A stretch of DNA of 64,000 nucleotides from Vibrio sp. Hep-1b-8 (GTDB lineage Bacteria; Pseudomonadota; Gammaproteobacteria; Enterobacterales; Vibrionaceae): contig NZ_QEWN01000132.1 in the NCBI RefSeq assembly GCF_006124995.1, positions 113,418-177,417 of the forward strand, written 5' to 3'. Shown here piece by piece: positions 16,992 through 26,221 of the stretch. Each line of letters begins with the position of its first letter. Position 1 is the first letter of the stretch. Both the position numbers and the translations under genes were made by a program. Below the pieces are notes generated by a model that had not been told where the DNA came from, did no database searches, and was given only the letters and a program-made list of their open reading frames with translations.

Positions 16992-18464
16992 GTGTCTGAA
17001 TTCCATTCTGAAATCAGCAACTTATCACCTGCTCCGCTATGGCAGTTTTTCGATAAGATCTGTTCTATCCCTCACCCTTCTAAGCATGAAGAAGCGCTAG
17101 CACAGTACATTGTGAAATGGGCTACTGAGCAAGGCCTACCAGTTCGCCGCGATCCAACAGGCAACGTTTTCATTAAAAAGCCGGCAACACCGGGTATGGA
17201 AAACAAAAAGGGTGTTGTTCTACAAGCGCACATTGATATGGTGCCGCAAAAGAACGAAGACACGGATCATGACTTCACTAAAGATCCTATCCAGCCATAC
17301 ATTGATGGTGAGTGGGTTACTGCTAAAGGTACTACCCTAGGTGCTGACAACGGTATGGGTATGGCTTCTTGTCTAGCAGTACTGGCATCGACTGAGATCA
17401 AGCATGGTCCAATCGAAGTGCTACTCACTATCGATGAAGAAGCAGGCATGACTGGCGCATTTGGTCTTGAAGCGGGTTGGTTAGAAGGCGATATCCTGCT
17501 TAATACTGACTCAGAGCAAGAAGGCGAAGTCTACATGGGCTGTGCTGGCGGCATTGATGGCGAAATGACTTTTGACATCAAACGTGAAGCAATCCCTGCA
17601 GGTTATGTGACTCGTCAGCTAATCTTAAAAGGCTTAAAAGGCGGTCACTCTGGCTGTGATATTCACACCGGCCGTGGTAACGCAAACAAACTCGTTGCAC
17701 GTTTCCTAGCGGGCCACGCACAAGAGCTTGACCTTCGTCTAGTTGAATTCCGCGGTGGTAGCCTACGTAATGCGATTCCTCGCGAAGCATTCGTAACGGT
17801 AGCGGTTCCTGCTGAAAACGAAGCGAAACTTGCAGAGCTGTTTGAGTTCTACACTAACCTGCTTAAAACAGAGCTAGGTAAAGTGGAAACTGACATTGTT
17901 TCTTTCAATGAAACTATCGAAACAGACGCACAGGTTTTAATCGTTTCGGACCAACAACGCTTTATTGCTGCGCTAAACGCATGTCCAAATGGCGTGATTC
18001 GTATGAGCGATGAAATTGAAGGTGTGGTTGAGACTTCTCTTAACGTTGGTGTTATCACAACACAAGAAAACCAAATTCAAGTACTATGTCTAGTACGCTC
18101 ACTGATTGACTCTGGTCGTCAGCAAGTAGAAGGCATGCTTGCTTCTGTTGCAGAGCTAGCAGGTGCACAGATTGAATTCTCTGGTGCTTACCCAGGTTGG
18201 AAGCCAGACGCAGATTCAGAAATCATGGCGATCTTCCGTGATATGTATGAAGGCATCTACGGCCACAAGCCAAACATCATGGTAATCCACGCAGGTCTTG
18301 AGTGTGGTCTATTTAAAGAACCTTACCCAAATATGGATATGGTTTCTTTCGGCCCGACCATCAAGTTCCCTCACTCACCTGATGAGAAAGTGAAGATTGA
18401 TACTGTAGCCCTATTCTGGGATCAAATGGTTGCGCTATTAGAAGCAATTCCAGAAAAAGCATAA
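16992..18464 (+). CDS. pepD: Aminoacyl-histidine dipeptidase (peptidase D, M20 family)
   Basis: Cytoplasmic zinc dipeptidase cleaving Xaa-His dipeptides such as carnosine. The 490-aa length fits. M20 metal-ligand motifs are present: A-H-I-D-M-V-P-Q (near residue 78), G-A-D-N-G-M-G (near 117), D-E-E-A-G-M-T-G (near 150) and the C-terminal H-A-G-L-E-C-G. It starts with GTG at 16992, preceded by a strong AAGGAG. Transcription ends at the 18482-18503 hairpin. Confidence 0.96.
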   Translation: MSEFHSEISNLSPAPLWQFFDKICSIPHPSKHEEALAQYIVKWATEQGLPVRRDPTGNVFIKKPATPGMENKKGVVLQAHIDMVPQKNEDTDHDFTKDPIQPYIDGEWVTAKGTTLGADNGMGMASCLAVLASTEIKHGPIEVLLTIDEEAGMTGAFGLEAGWLEGDILLNTDSEQEGEVYMGCAGGIDGEMTFDIKREAIPAGYVTRQLILKGLKGGHSGCDIHTGRGNANKLVARFLAGHAQELDLRLVEFRGGSLRNAIPREAFVTVAVPAENEAKLAELFEFYTNLLKTELGKVETDIVSFNETIETDAQVLIVSDQQRFIAALNACPNGVIRMSDEIEGVVETSLNVGVITTQENQIQVLCLVRSLIDSGRQQVEGMLASVAELAGAQIEFSGAYPGWKPDADSEIMAIFRDMYEGIYGHKPNIMVIHAGLECGLFKEPYPNMDMVSFGPTIKFPHSPDEKVKIDTVALFWDQMVALLEAIPEKA

Positions 18465-18481
18465 TATGTATAAGATCAAAG

Positions 18482-18503
18482 AAGCCGAGTTTGAACTCGG
18501 CTT
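18482..18503. terminator. Bidirectional terminator between pepD and the DUF3332 gene
   Basis: Ten-bp perfect stem AAGCCGAGTT / AACTCGGCTT with a 2-nt centre, then six T on the plus strand. The convergent genes end on either side. Confidence 0.9.
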
Positions 18504-18518
18504 TTTTATTTCACTCGA

Positions 18519-19058
18519 TTAAGCTTTAGAAGCCGCCAACTCTTGCAGCTGCTCTAACGTTGTCTCACCAACTAGCTCTCCATCAATAAAGTATTGGATG
18601 TTTTCATCCATCTTCACACCACGCAGGATGGATTTATCGCCATTGCTGTAAGTAATATCGATTTCGAAGGTTTCGTCGTCAATGCGCTTCATTTCCCCTT
18701 GCTCAAACGTACGATACATAGAAATTGGAGCAATAGGCGCCTCTTTAAGTGAGTCATCTAGATCGTCGTTTATATCTAGCATGGTCTCAGTCTTGGTATC
18801 AAAGATGTGAGGAGAGCCATTAATCGGGTTTTTACCTGTCCAAAACTCCAATGAGTTGAATACAATATAGTCAGCTGCTGTCGTAATGGCGTATACCGGT
18901 GCGAGTAAAAAGTTGACCCCGGCACGCGCATATCGGTTATCAACCACTTCAACGTTAAACTGCATAAGCTTGCCTGTAACGGCCATGCTACCTACACAGC
19001 CCGTCATGCTTGCTACTACAGCTGCAATTGCCACTACTTTTGCTATTGTTGTTTTCAT
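18519..19058 (-). CDS. DUF3332 family lipoprotein
   Basis: A 179-aa exported lipoprotein of unknown function in the DUF3332 family, widespread in vibrios. The N terminus is a lipoprotein signal: Lys-rich start, hydrophobic stretch, then the lipobox S-M-T-G-C with Cys21 as the lipidation site. The rest is soluble and acidic, with N-S-L-E-F-W-T-G-K-N-P typical of the family. A GAGGG Shine-Dalgarno precedes the ATG. It is a single-gene unit. Confidence 0.85.
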   Translation of the reverse strand: MKTTIAKVVAIAAVVASMTGCVGSMAVTGKLMQFNVEVVDNRYARAGVNFLLAPVYAITTAADYIVFNSLEFWTGKNPINGSPHIFDTKTETMLDINDDLDDSLKEAPIAPISMYRTFEQGEMKRIDDETFEIDITYSNGDKSILRGVKMDENIQYFIDGELVGETTLEQLQELAASKA

Positions 19059-19420
19059 AAATCCCTCTAACTATTGACGATAATGTTCATCAACAACTTT
19101 AGCGCACTTGTTAAGTTGCATATGTTACAGACGTCAATAACCTATGATTAATCCTAAGAATTGGGCTTACAGTCCCAAATTTTAGACGATTAATTTCCCA
19201 CCACTATCGATAAATTGAATTTGTCGTCATGGATATTTTATTTCGTTAGTCAGCAGTCAAGGTGACTGATACAGTCCGCCTCCTTGAAGCTTCTTGGGCT
19301 CATCACAAACGCCCTCTTCAAGCGATAACTCAAATTTAAATAAACATTTTAAGTTGTATCGGTGGACTGAGTTTATCCCTAACTGAGTCTGTAATTCTCT
19401 CTAATAAAATTTGTACTGCG
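19059..19420. other. Divergent intergenic region, DUF3332 gene / rimB-like gene
   Basis: About 360 bp between divergent genes. It must hold both promoters, but no convincing -35/-10 pair or operator was found. A short hairpin TTGGG/CCCAA lies near 19160-19180. No ORF is supported here. Confidence 0.5.
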
Positions 19421-19861
19421 ATGAAAGAAAAACTATTAGTCGGTTGGCGAGAAACTCTTAGCCTGCCAGGTTTAGGTATTGAAGAAATTAATGCAAAAAT
19501 TGATACCGGAGCCAGGACCTCATGCTTACACGCATTCAAAGTAGAGAGCTTTAAGAAGGACGAAGCTCTATGGGTCCGCTTCTGGATTCACCCAAAACAA
19601 CACGACACGGAATTCGAAAAAGTTTGTGAAGCTAAAGTAATTGATGAGCGCACAGTGCGCGACTCAGGTGGTCATGAAGAATCACGTTATGTCATCGAAT
19701 CAGAACTGAGCATTGGCGGAAAAAGTTGGCCAATTGAAATTACTTTAACTAATCGCGAAAACATGGCTTTTCGCATGCTATTAGGTCGCACTGCAATGCA
19801 CGATCGCATCATTGTCGACCCTGTTGAATCGTTTTTAGTCCCTTTCGAGGAAAGCAAATAA
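19421..19861 (+). CDS. RimB-like retropepsin-fold protease (ATP-dependent zinc protease family)
   Basis: A 146-aa protein of the family annotated as ATP-dependent zinc protease (PF05618). The motif [11 protein letters not shown] (about residues 27-37) is the aspartic-protease-like D-T-G-A signature. R-x-L-L-G-R-T-A-M near residue 130 is the second conserved loop. In pseudomonads the homologue RimB acts with RimK in the glutamylation cycle of ribosomal protein S6. Here it overlaps the rimK start by one base (TAATG), strongly supporting that link. Confidence 0.85.
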   Translation: MKEKLLVGWRETLSLPGLGIEEINAKIDTGARTSCLHAFKVESFKKDEALWVRFWIHPKQHDTEFEKVCEAKVIDERTVRDSGGHEESRYVIESELSIGGKSWPIEITLTNRENMAFRMLLGRTAMHDRIIVDPVESFLVPFEESK

Positions 19862-20766
19862 TGAAAATTGGTATTCTGTCTCGCAACGCGAACCTGTACT
19901 CAACCAAGCGTCTAATTGAAGCGGCAGAAAGCCGTGGTCACGAAGTAAAAGTGATCGATGCGCTACGTTGTTACATGAATATCAACTCAGAGAAACCAGA
20001 GATCCACTTCAAAGGTGAAGAACTGTCTGGCTTTGACGCGATTGTTCCTCGAATCGGTGCGTCTGTAACATTCTACGGTACTGCGGTATTACGCCAGTTC
20101 GAAATGATGGGTGTTTACCCAGTCAACGAATCTGTTGCGATCACGCGTTCTCGTGACAAGCTACGCTCAATGCAGTTGCTATCACGCAAAGGTATCGGCA
20201 TGCCAATCACAGGTTTTGCAAGCAAGCCTGACGATGTAAAAGACCTTTTAGACATGGTTGGTGGTGCTCCAGTAGTGATAAAACTACTTGAAGGTACTCA
20301 AGGTATTGGTGTTGTTTTAGCTGAAACTCGTAAAGCGGCGGAAAGTGTTATTGAAGCCTTTATGGGTCTTAAAGCAAACATCATGGTGCAAGAGTACATT
20401 AAAGAAGCCGGCGGTGCTGACATTCGCTGTTTCGTCATTGGCGATAAAGTGATTGCGTCTATGAAGCGTCAAGGTGCAGAGGGTGAGTTCCGCTCCAACC
20501 TACATCGTGGTGGTAGCGCATCATTAGTAAAAATCACCCCAACTGAACGCCGTACAGCAGTTGCAGCCGCTAAAATTATGGGTCTAAATGTGGCTGGGGT
20601 GGATCTACTAAGATCAGACCGTGGTCCATTAGTCATGGAAGTAAACTCATCTCCAGGTCTTGAAGGTATTGAGGCCGCAACTGGTAAAGACATTGCTGGA
20701 ATGATTGTCGAATTTATTGAGAAGAATGCGGCAAGCAAAAGGACTAAAACTCGTGGCAAAGGCTAA
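19861..20766 (+). CDS. rimK: Ribosomal protein S6-L-glutamate ligase RimK
   Basis: ATP-grasp ligase adding glutamate residues to the C terminus of ribosomal protein S6. The 301-aa length is normal. ATP-grasp elements seen are [32 protein letters not shown], and the metal-binding [13 protein letters not shown]. It is the middle gene of a three-gene operon with overlaps at both ends. Confidence 0.95.
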   Translation: MKIGILSRNANLYSTKRLIEAAESRGHEVKVIDALRCYMNINSEKPEIHFKGEELSGFDAIVPRIGASVTFYGTAVLRQFEMMGVYPVNESVAITRSRDKLRSMQLLSRKGIGMPITGFASKPDDVKDLLDMVGGAPVVIKLLEGTQGIGVVLAETRKAAESVIEAFMGLKANIMVQEYIKEAGGADIRCFVIGDKVIASMKRQGAEGEFRSNLHRGGSASLVKITPTERRTAVAAAKIMGLNVAGVDLLRSDRGPLVMEVNSSPGLEGIEAATGKDIAGMIVEFIEKNAASKRTKTRGKG

Positions 20767-21814
20767 GAAGAATAGCGCATTTGAATTTCTCGGCGAGTCT
20801 ATCTCGCCGGGAGAACGTAAGGTTGTTGAGTTAGAAGCTGCGAAGCTTTATACCCATTCGCCTTTATCGATCCCTGTTGAGATCATCAATGGTAAGCAAG
20901 CAGGACCCATATTAATGGTCAACGCAGCTATCCATGGTGATGAGCTTAACGGCGTTGAAATTGTACGCCAGTTGATCAACACCATTGATGCTAGCAAGCT
21001 CAAAGGTACCGTGATTGCTGTGCCAATCGTCAACGTATTTGGCTTTATTCATAAATCGCGTTACCTACCGGATCGACGCGATCTAAACCGCTGCTTCCCA
21101 GGAAGTGAGAAAGGTTCATTGGCATCACGTATGGCCAATACTTTCTTCTCTCAGGTCGCTAAGCGCTGTGATTACATTCTGGACTTACACACGGGTGCAA
21201 TTCACCGCACTAACCTGCCACAAATTCGTGCAGATTTAAGTAACCCAGAAACACTTCGTATTGCTCAGGCGTTCGCTACGCCAGTGATAGTCGATGCTCC
21301 ACTACGTGATGGTTCTCTGCGTAGCGAGGCTGAACGCCTGGGCATTCCGGTTCTGACTTACGAAGCGGGCGAAGCATTACGCTTTGAGCCAATTTGTATC
21401 AGTGCAGGTTTCATCGGTGTACAACGTGTAATGCAGGCAATTGGCATGCTGCGCTCAAGCCGTAAAAAGCTGCCAACACCAGTGATTGCCAAGTCCACTA
21501 GCTGGCTACGTGCTGAAAGTGATGGCATCTTGCGTACAGTTGTAACACTGGGTGAGAAAGTTGAAAAAGGCCAAGTATTGGCTTACATCAGCGCCCCACT
21601 CGGCCACAGTGAGATTGAACTCACCGCTCGTAAAGGCGGCATTGTTATCGGCCAACAGACCCTACCTTTGGTCAACGAAGGCGATGCAATCTTCCACTTA
21701 GCTTACTTTGAGCAAGATGATGAAGAAGTGGAACAAGTGGTTGAGGAGTTCATTGAGAAAGTGAATGATCTGGATGTTGACCCTCTTACAACGGGTCAAA
21801 TCTCCATGTCATAA
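20753..21814 (+). CDS. Succinylglutamate desuccinylase / aspartoacylase family protein
   Basis: A zinc carboxypeptidase-like amidohydrolase of the AstE/AspA superfamily. It shows the zinc ligands in [10 protein letters not shown], the D-L-H-T-G motif, and R-R-D-L-N-R-C-F-P. The C-terminal ~90 residues look like a barrel-sandwich hybrid ([10 protein letters not shown]). The GTG at 20753 is chosen because AAGGA precedes it at 8 nt, giving 353 aa. It overlaps the rimK end by 14 nt in another frame. Co-transcription with rimK suggests a role in amino-acid removal or peptide hydrolysis connected with S6 modification, but this is inference. Confidence 0.85.
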   Translation: MAKAKKNSAFEFLGESISPGERKVVELEAAKLYTHSPLSIPVEIINGKQAGPILMVNAAIHGDELNGVEIVRQLINTIDASKLKGTVIAVPIVNVFGFIHKSRYLPDRRDLNRCFPGSEKGSLASRMANTFFSQVAKRCDYILDLHTGAIHRTNLPQIRADLSNPETLRIAQAFATPVIVDAPLRDGSLRSEAERLGIPVLTYEAGEALRFEPICISAGFIGVQRVMQAIGMLRSSRKKLPTPVIAKSTSWLRAESDGILRTVVTLGEKVEKGQVLAYISAPLGHSEIELTARKGGIVIGQQTLPLVNEGDAIFHLAYFEQDDEEVEQVVEEFIEKVNDLDVDPLTTGQISMS

Positions 21815-21820
21815 TTGACT

Positions 21821-21856
21821 AAGTATCTCAGTCTGTCTACTAGGACTGAGATACTT
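21821..21856. terminator. Hairpin downstream of the rimK operon
   Basis: Perfect 13-bp inverted repeat AAGTATCTCAGTC / GACTGAGATACTT with a 10-nt loop, right after the operon's stop. There is no strong T-run, but position and stem support a terminator, possibly shared with the small minus-strand ORF that converges on it. Confidence 0.7.
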
Positions 21857-21899
21857 GTTAGCATCGCCCCCCTATCTTGGTCCAACATCAAATGGACCT

Positions 21900-22070
21900 T
21901 TACAGGTTTCCAACCAAATTTTTAGCCAAATCATTATTATGTTTTTCCATAATGACTTTGTTAGGCGAAACCGTTGCTGAAGCGAGGCCACCGTTAGTTG
22001 TAAATACGCTAACACTGGCACTTGCGATACCAGAAAATAGCGCAATGAATAATAGTAAAAACCTACTCAT
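21900..22070 (-). CDS. Candidate 56-aa secreted small protein
   Basis: An ORF under 60 codons, preceded by AAGGG at 7 nt. The N terminus M-S-R-F-L-L-L-F-I-A-L-F-S-G-I-A-S-A is a textbook Sec signal peptide with an A-S-A cleavage site. The mature part would be about 38 residues (S-V-S-V-F-T-T-N-G-G ... A-K-N-L-V-G-N-L), without cysteines. It converges on the 21821-21856 hairpin. No family is recognised. It lies in an AT-rich accessory patch and could be a truncated remnant of a longer exported protein. Confidence 0.5.
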   Translation of the reverse strand: MSRFLLLFIALFSGIASASVSVFTTNGGLASATVSPNKVIMEKHNNDLAKNLVGNL

Positions 22071-22788
22071 AATTAGCCCTTAAAATTACTCTAGCCTAAG
22101 ATCGAAAATAATGATGCGTTTTAGAAATTAGTAGTTAGCACATTCATATGATATTAATATAGCCTTCAAACAAATTGCTTTAGTAAGCATTATTATTAGT
22201 GACATTAACTCATAACCAAGCTAAGAACCTAATTAGAGTAATCAACAACATACTGAATTTCAGGCATACCTAGTCCTGTAAGCTTGATTTAGTTCCATCG
22301 ATTTAAGCAACAAAGCCATTTCCACTCTCTATCAAAGTGAACATTTGTAATATCTTTCTTATAAATGGTGATTTACCTTACACAACCAAACCAATTATCT
22401 TATTAAAAAAGAGAACAAACACAATGCAAACCAACAAACAATCCTATAGGAATTAAATTTATTATCAAAAACAACAATTTATTAATTGACCCCTATTCAT
22501 ATTAGAAAATAAAAACAACATCAATCTAAAAAAGAACTAATTAATAAGTTAAATAACGACTAAAATAAGCAACCATCAATTAAGCAAATAACAATTAAGA
22601 TCAAAGGACAACTATGGACATAATAAAACTACGCAACCACAGGCAAAATTGTAGAACACAAACTCATCTGGTCGCCACAGCAAATCACATATGACACAGC
22701 AATTTGCACGCGTCTTAATTAGTCATTGGTATTTGGAGTCGGCAAGTAATTTTCATATGACTTTGCTATCCACTACAAGAGAAAAATA
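22071..22788. other. AT-rich gap, accessory-looking
   Basis: About 720 bp of very AT-rich sequence. From about 22400 to 22620 the plus strand is conspicuously A-rich and G-poor. No ORF with convincing coding character is visible; a 26-codon frame starting at about 22615 after AAAGGAC is noted but unsupported. Base composition differs from all neighbouring core genes and suggests horizontally acquired or decayed DNA. Confidence 0.55.
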
Positions 22789-23772
22789 ATGAAGCAGTTC
22801 ATCCTACTATTATTTATTAGTATTTGTTCTAGCTGGGTACACGCCAGCGAAGTAACGATACAAAATAGACAAGACATCATGCTTACAGGCATGATCGATC
22901 AAGAAATTGCCACCAACTTTGATTCATCTTCAACCTTTCGATCTATCTATTGGCAGACACGTTCCGGCTCTATCGTATCGAGTAAGCCTTACTATATCGC
23001 CAACAATTCACACTTATCTTCAGTCAGATTTTGTGTACGTAAAGGCTACCGAGCCCCTAAGTGTTCCGACTATTACAGACCTGCTAGCCCGGCAAGTAGA
23101 AACATTCAGGCTAACTCAGGGAATCTTACCGACACCATCAACGGTGGAGAGAACCTAAATGTAGGCGATACATTCTGGGCAACAAGTGAGTTTACTATTT
23201 TACAAGGTCAGTTTTCGTTCCTGTACCATCAAGTTGAAGACCAAGACGGTAACGTTTTAAGGGCCAAATTCTCTAATAGTGTAGTGAGCACCCTAAATGG
23301 TATCTCTCTGCCCACTGGTACAGATTCTGTGCGCTCTTGCTCGATAGGCGGTTTTGCCCATGGCTTCCCAATATATATCTCAAACTGCTCTCAGTCCGTA
23401 GCGGTTATATACGGGCCAACTCAGCCTGTTTATGAGACGTATCGCCACATGTACTACACACAATGGGGGCCATTCTACAACCGTCAGCAAGGAAGGAATG
23501 CATGTTCCAATTCAACCTACGCAGGTTACTCCGACTGGCGACTCATCAGATCGAATGAACGCCCGATGACAAGACCACTAAGACGTGCAAGAGAAGCGCC
23601 ATATAATCTCTACTACACCGGTTACTCCGAGGTAGGATTTGGCATGGCTGATGATGTGTTTTTTAAATGGAAATACTGGTGGCCAGGAAAAATGATGGAA
23701 CTCCGCTTTGCTTGGTTTTGGCAATGGTTCCCAATCACCTATCAGACCGCCGTTTGTATCAGATCGAAGTAA
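22789..23772 (+). CDS. Secreted protein of unknown function, possible DUF1566/Lcl-like C terminus
   Basis: A 327-aa exported protein. Residues 1-19 form a Sec signal peptide ending V-H-A. Residues ~20-200 resemble no family I recognise. The C-terminal ~130 residues (A-C-S-N-S-T-Y-A-G-Y-S-D-W-R-L-I ... Y-Y-T-G ... T-A-V-C-I-R) echo the DUF1566/Lcl pattern, C ... G-W-R-L-P-T ... Y-W-T-S ... V-R-C-V-R, but with degenerate key positions. The mature part has several Cys and many aromatics. It stands alone after an AT-rich gap and ends at a strong hairpin. The domain assignment is tentative. Confidence 0.7.
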   Translation: MKQFILLLFISICSSWVHASEVTIQNRQDIMLTGMIDQEIATNFDSSSTFRSIYWQTRSGSIVSSKPYYIANNSHLSSVRFCVRKGYRAPKCSDYYRPASPASRNIQANSGNLTDTINGGENLNVGDTFWATSEFTILQGQFSFLYHQVEDQDGNVLRAKFSNSVVSTLNGISLPTGTDSVRSCSIGGFAHGFPIYISNCSQSVAVIYGPTQPVYETYRHMYYTQWGPFYNRQQGRNACSNSTYAGYSDWRLIRSNERPMTRPLRRAREAPYNLYYTGYSEVGFGMADDVFFKWKYWWPGKMMELRFAWFWQWFPITYQTAVCIRSK

Positions 23773-23788
23773 CGGTGGCGTGACTCAC

Positions 23789-23819
23789 TAACGTAGCCCG
23801 CATTACGCGGGCTACGTTA
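23789..23819. terminator. Bidirectional terminator, secreted protein gene / NSS transporter gene
   Basis: Perfect 13-bp stem TAACGTAGCCCGC / GCGGGCTACGTTA with a 5-nt loop between convergent genes. There is little T-run on either side. Confidence 0.75.
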
Positions 23820-23836
23820 ACAAATTGAGCTTTGCT

Positions 23837-25201
23837 TTAACCAAATGATGCCCATATCACGGTGGAGACCAGTACTGGACAAACGAACTTGACATAAATT
23901 GGCCATATTTTACCAAACCAGCTTTGAGTGAACTCAGGATACCCTTGTTCTAGCTCTTTAACTTTGCTATTTCGGCTCCACACCCAGCCACCAAACAGAC
24001 AGAACAACAGCGCTGCGGCAGGTTGCAAGTATTGAGTCGCCACCGTTGCTACCGCCCCAAACATAGCGCCAAAATTGTAAACAATAACAATACTGAACAG
24101 AGCGATAAGCCCAGCTAAAACCCAGCTTGTTGTCTTGCGTTTGGTATTGAAACGCTCACTGACCAACGCCACTGGACACTCCAACATAGATATTGATGAC
24201 GTCAAAGCCGCGATAGTCAACAGTAAGAAAAAGACAATGGCAAATAATTGGCCCAACAAACCTAAACTATCGAACATCAGAGGTAATACGGTGAAAACTA
24301 ATGTATCCGAGCTTAATAACGCCCCATCTTGCGCGTAAATCTGCACACCCTTTTGCATTGCAACAAACATAGCAGGCATAACCACTAGACCGGCGATAAA
24401 CGCCACGGCTGTATCAACTAAGGTGACATTCATCGCCATCTTTGGCAGATTTTCCTTCTTGCTTAAATAAGAGCCGTAAATAAGCATTGAACAGCCACCA
24501 ATCGTGAGCGAGAAAAAGCCTTGCCCCATCGCGGCCAAAATGAGTTTTCGATCCATTACCTTTTCAAAGTCAGGTATCAAATAGTGTTTTAACCCCTCAA
24601 TCGCACCGCTTTGAGTTATGATATAGATAAATAGCAGACCAAATAGAACAAATAGTGCTGGCATCAAGCGGGTTGACCACTTTTCAATCCCCTGCTTCAC
24701 TCCACCTTGAACGATTAATACGGTTAGAACATAGAATGCAATCGTACCGAACAAATTGCGCTCTACGCTAAATCCCTTAAACCAAGCGGTTGCCTGCTCA
24801 AACCCCAGAACGTCGGTTATTGCTCCCAGTAAAAAGCAAATTAGCCAACCGCCTACAATGCTATAGAATGCCAATACCGCACTTGGCACACTCAATCCAA
24901 TCCAACCTACCGTTGCCCCTACTTTTTTACCTAAAGGGTTGCTAGTAAGTGAGCGCATACTATCTACCGGATTTGCCTGACCATATCGACCGATTGCCAT
25001 TTCAACGACCAACATGGGAAATGCAACCACTAGAATCATCACTAGGTAAACTAGCAGAAATGCACCACCACCATTGCTCGCGGCTTGCGTAGGGAAGCCC
25101 CAAATGTTGCCAAGACCAACCGCAGCGCCTGCCGCAGCGAGAATAAAACCAAGACGAGAACCAAAATGCTCACGTGTTTGTGTGTAATTTGTTTGAGCCA
25201 T
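23837..25201 (-). CDS. Sodium-dependent transporter, NSS (SNF) family
   Basis: Inner-membrane Na+ symporter of the neurotransmitter:sodium symporter family, of the prokaryotic tryptophan/tyrosine-transporter type. About 454 aa with 11-12 hydrophobic segments. TM1 has the signature G-F-I-L-A-A-A-G-A-A-V-G-L-G-N-I-W-G-F-P, and T-S-S-I-S-M-L-E in the TM8 region carries Na+-site residues. The substrate is not predictable. The start is set at the ATG 25201 (M-A-Q-T-N-Y-T-Q); an upstream in-frame TTG is less likely. Confidence 0.92.
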   Translation of the reverse strand: MAQTNYTQTREHFGSRLGFILAAAGAAVGLGNIWGFPTQAASNGGGAFLLVYLVMILVVAFPMLVVEMAIGRYGQANPVDSMRSLTSNPLGKKVGATVGWIGLSVPSAVLAFYSIVGGWLICFLLGAITDVLGFEQATAWFKGFSVERNLFGTIAFYVLTVLIVQGGVKQGIEKWSTRLMPALFVLFGLLFIYIITQSGAIEGLKHYLIPDFEKVMDRKLILAAMGQGFFSLTIGGCSMLIYGSYLSKKENLPKMAMNVTLVDTAVAFIAGLVVMPAMFVAMQKGVQIYAQDGALLSSDTLVFTVLPLMFDSLGLLGQLFAIVFFLLLTIAALTSSISMLECPVALVSERFNTKRKTTSWVLAGLIALFSIVIVYNFGAMFGAVATVATQYLQPAAALLFCLFGGWVWSRNSKVKELEQGYPEFTQSWFGKIWPIYVKFVCPVLVSTVIWASFG

Positions 25202-25371
25202 ACAACTTATTCGCACCAATGAACTAGCTAACTAGTACACAAGTATAAAACACTAGCCAAAACTAAACAATCAACACACACGGGCAGTTCTCAGCGTATT
25301 TACAACAAATCAGTCTCAAATGAGCAAAAATCAAACAACAATTCACTACTCCAGTACTCAAGACATAAAAA

Positions 25372-25388
25372 AGCGCCATACAGGCGCT
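25372..25388 (-). terminator. Terminator after the DUF2884 gene
   Basis: Stem AGCGCC / GGCGCT with a 5-nt loop, followed on the minus strand by six T. It lies 33 nt after the stop. Confidence 0.8.
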
Positions 25389-25421
25389 CTTTATTCAATA
25401 CAATCGAAAAAGTAAATCGGA

Positions 25422-26165
25422 TTAGATGGTGAAGATTTGGTAATCCTTCAATTGCGGGATCTTATCGTGAAGTTGCTGCTCTTGTTCAACCATTTGATCA
25501 AGAGAATCACAAAAGTCTTCACTTTGTTGCTCAACTTCAGCCGCATGCTCGGCAAGACGTTTAGCAACTCGTTCTTTAAGTTCCGCCATTGAGTTGGCCA
25601 TTTCAGTTAAGTTCAGCCCACCCTCTGCCTTCATTTTCGCTGACATTGCATCAAAGGCACTCGTAATGAACTCTTCATTAAACAGTGCTTTGGCTTTTTC
25701 TAAGTCTTCAGCCCATGTTTCATTTAGCGATCCAAAGCTTTCGGCAGGTAAAACCAAATCACCATTCTTGTAGTATCGAGCTTCAATATCGGCATAAAAC
25801 TGCTTCATAGCCTCTTTGACGCTATCAAACGCCTCTGGCGCGTCAAAGCTCTCTGCCACATCATCAACAATATCATTCGCGAGTGCTAAGCCATCTTGGG
25901 CGATTTGCTTCGCTCTAGGCAAATAGTCATTAATATTCTCTCGATATTGGGCAATAGCTTGTTTCTGGCTATCATCCAACTCAATTTTTTCACCATGAAT
26001 CGTTAGGCCATTGTCTGCATCGACAACCGCGGTTTCACCACCAACTTGGTGAATTTCAATTCTCTCACCATTCAAGTGAATTTCGTTTTTTAAGTCAACT
26101 TTACACTGTGCAGCATAAACTTGGCTGGAAAGTAATAAAGGTAATGTCAGTAATACTTTTTTCAT
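25422..26165 (-). CDS. DUF2884 (YggN-like) periplasmic protein
   Basis: A 247-aa protein of the DUF2884 family (E. coli YggN); function unknown. A signal peptide spans residues 1-18 (L-L-L-S-S-Q-V-Y-A, then A-Q-C). The mature N terminus has short beta repeats (L-N-G-E-R-I-E-I-H, I-H-G-E-K-I-E-L), and the rest is long, acidic, probably helical segments. A GAGGTAAC Shine-Dalgarno precedes the ATG. It is followed by its own terminator. Confidence 0.85.
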   Translation of the reverse strand: MKKVLLTLPLLLSSQVYAAQCKVDLKNEIHLNGERIEIHQVGGETAVVDADNGLTIHGEKIELDDSQKQAIAQYRENINDYLPRAKQIAQDGLALANDIVDDVAESFDAPEAFDSVKEAMKQFYADIEARYYKNGDLVLPAESFGSLNETWAEDLEKAKALFNEEFITSAFDAMSAKMKAEGGLNLTEMANSMAELKERVAKRLAEHAAEVEQQSEDFCDSLDQMVEQEQQLHDKIPQLKDYQIFTI

Positions 26166-26221
26166 TGTTACCTCTCGAGCAGTTATTGATGCCTACCATA
26201 GCAGAAATCATTTGATGTTTG

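Noticed and set aside
21877..22083. 68-codon plus-strand reading frame
   Set aside because: It is antisense to a minus-strand ORF with a proper signal peptide and ribosome-binding site, and lacks such features itself.
22615..22695. 26-codon frame after AAAGGAC in the AT-rich gap
   Set aside because: Too short and without terminator, conservation evidence or coding bias; mentioned only in the gap entry.
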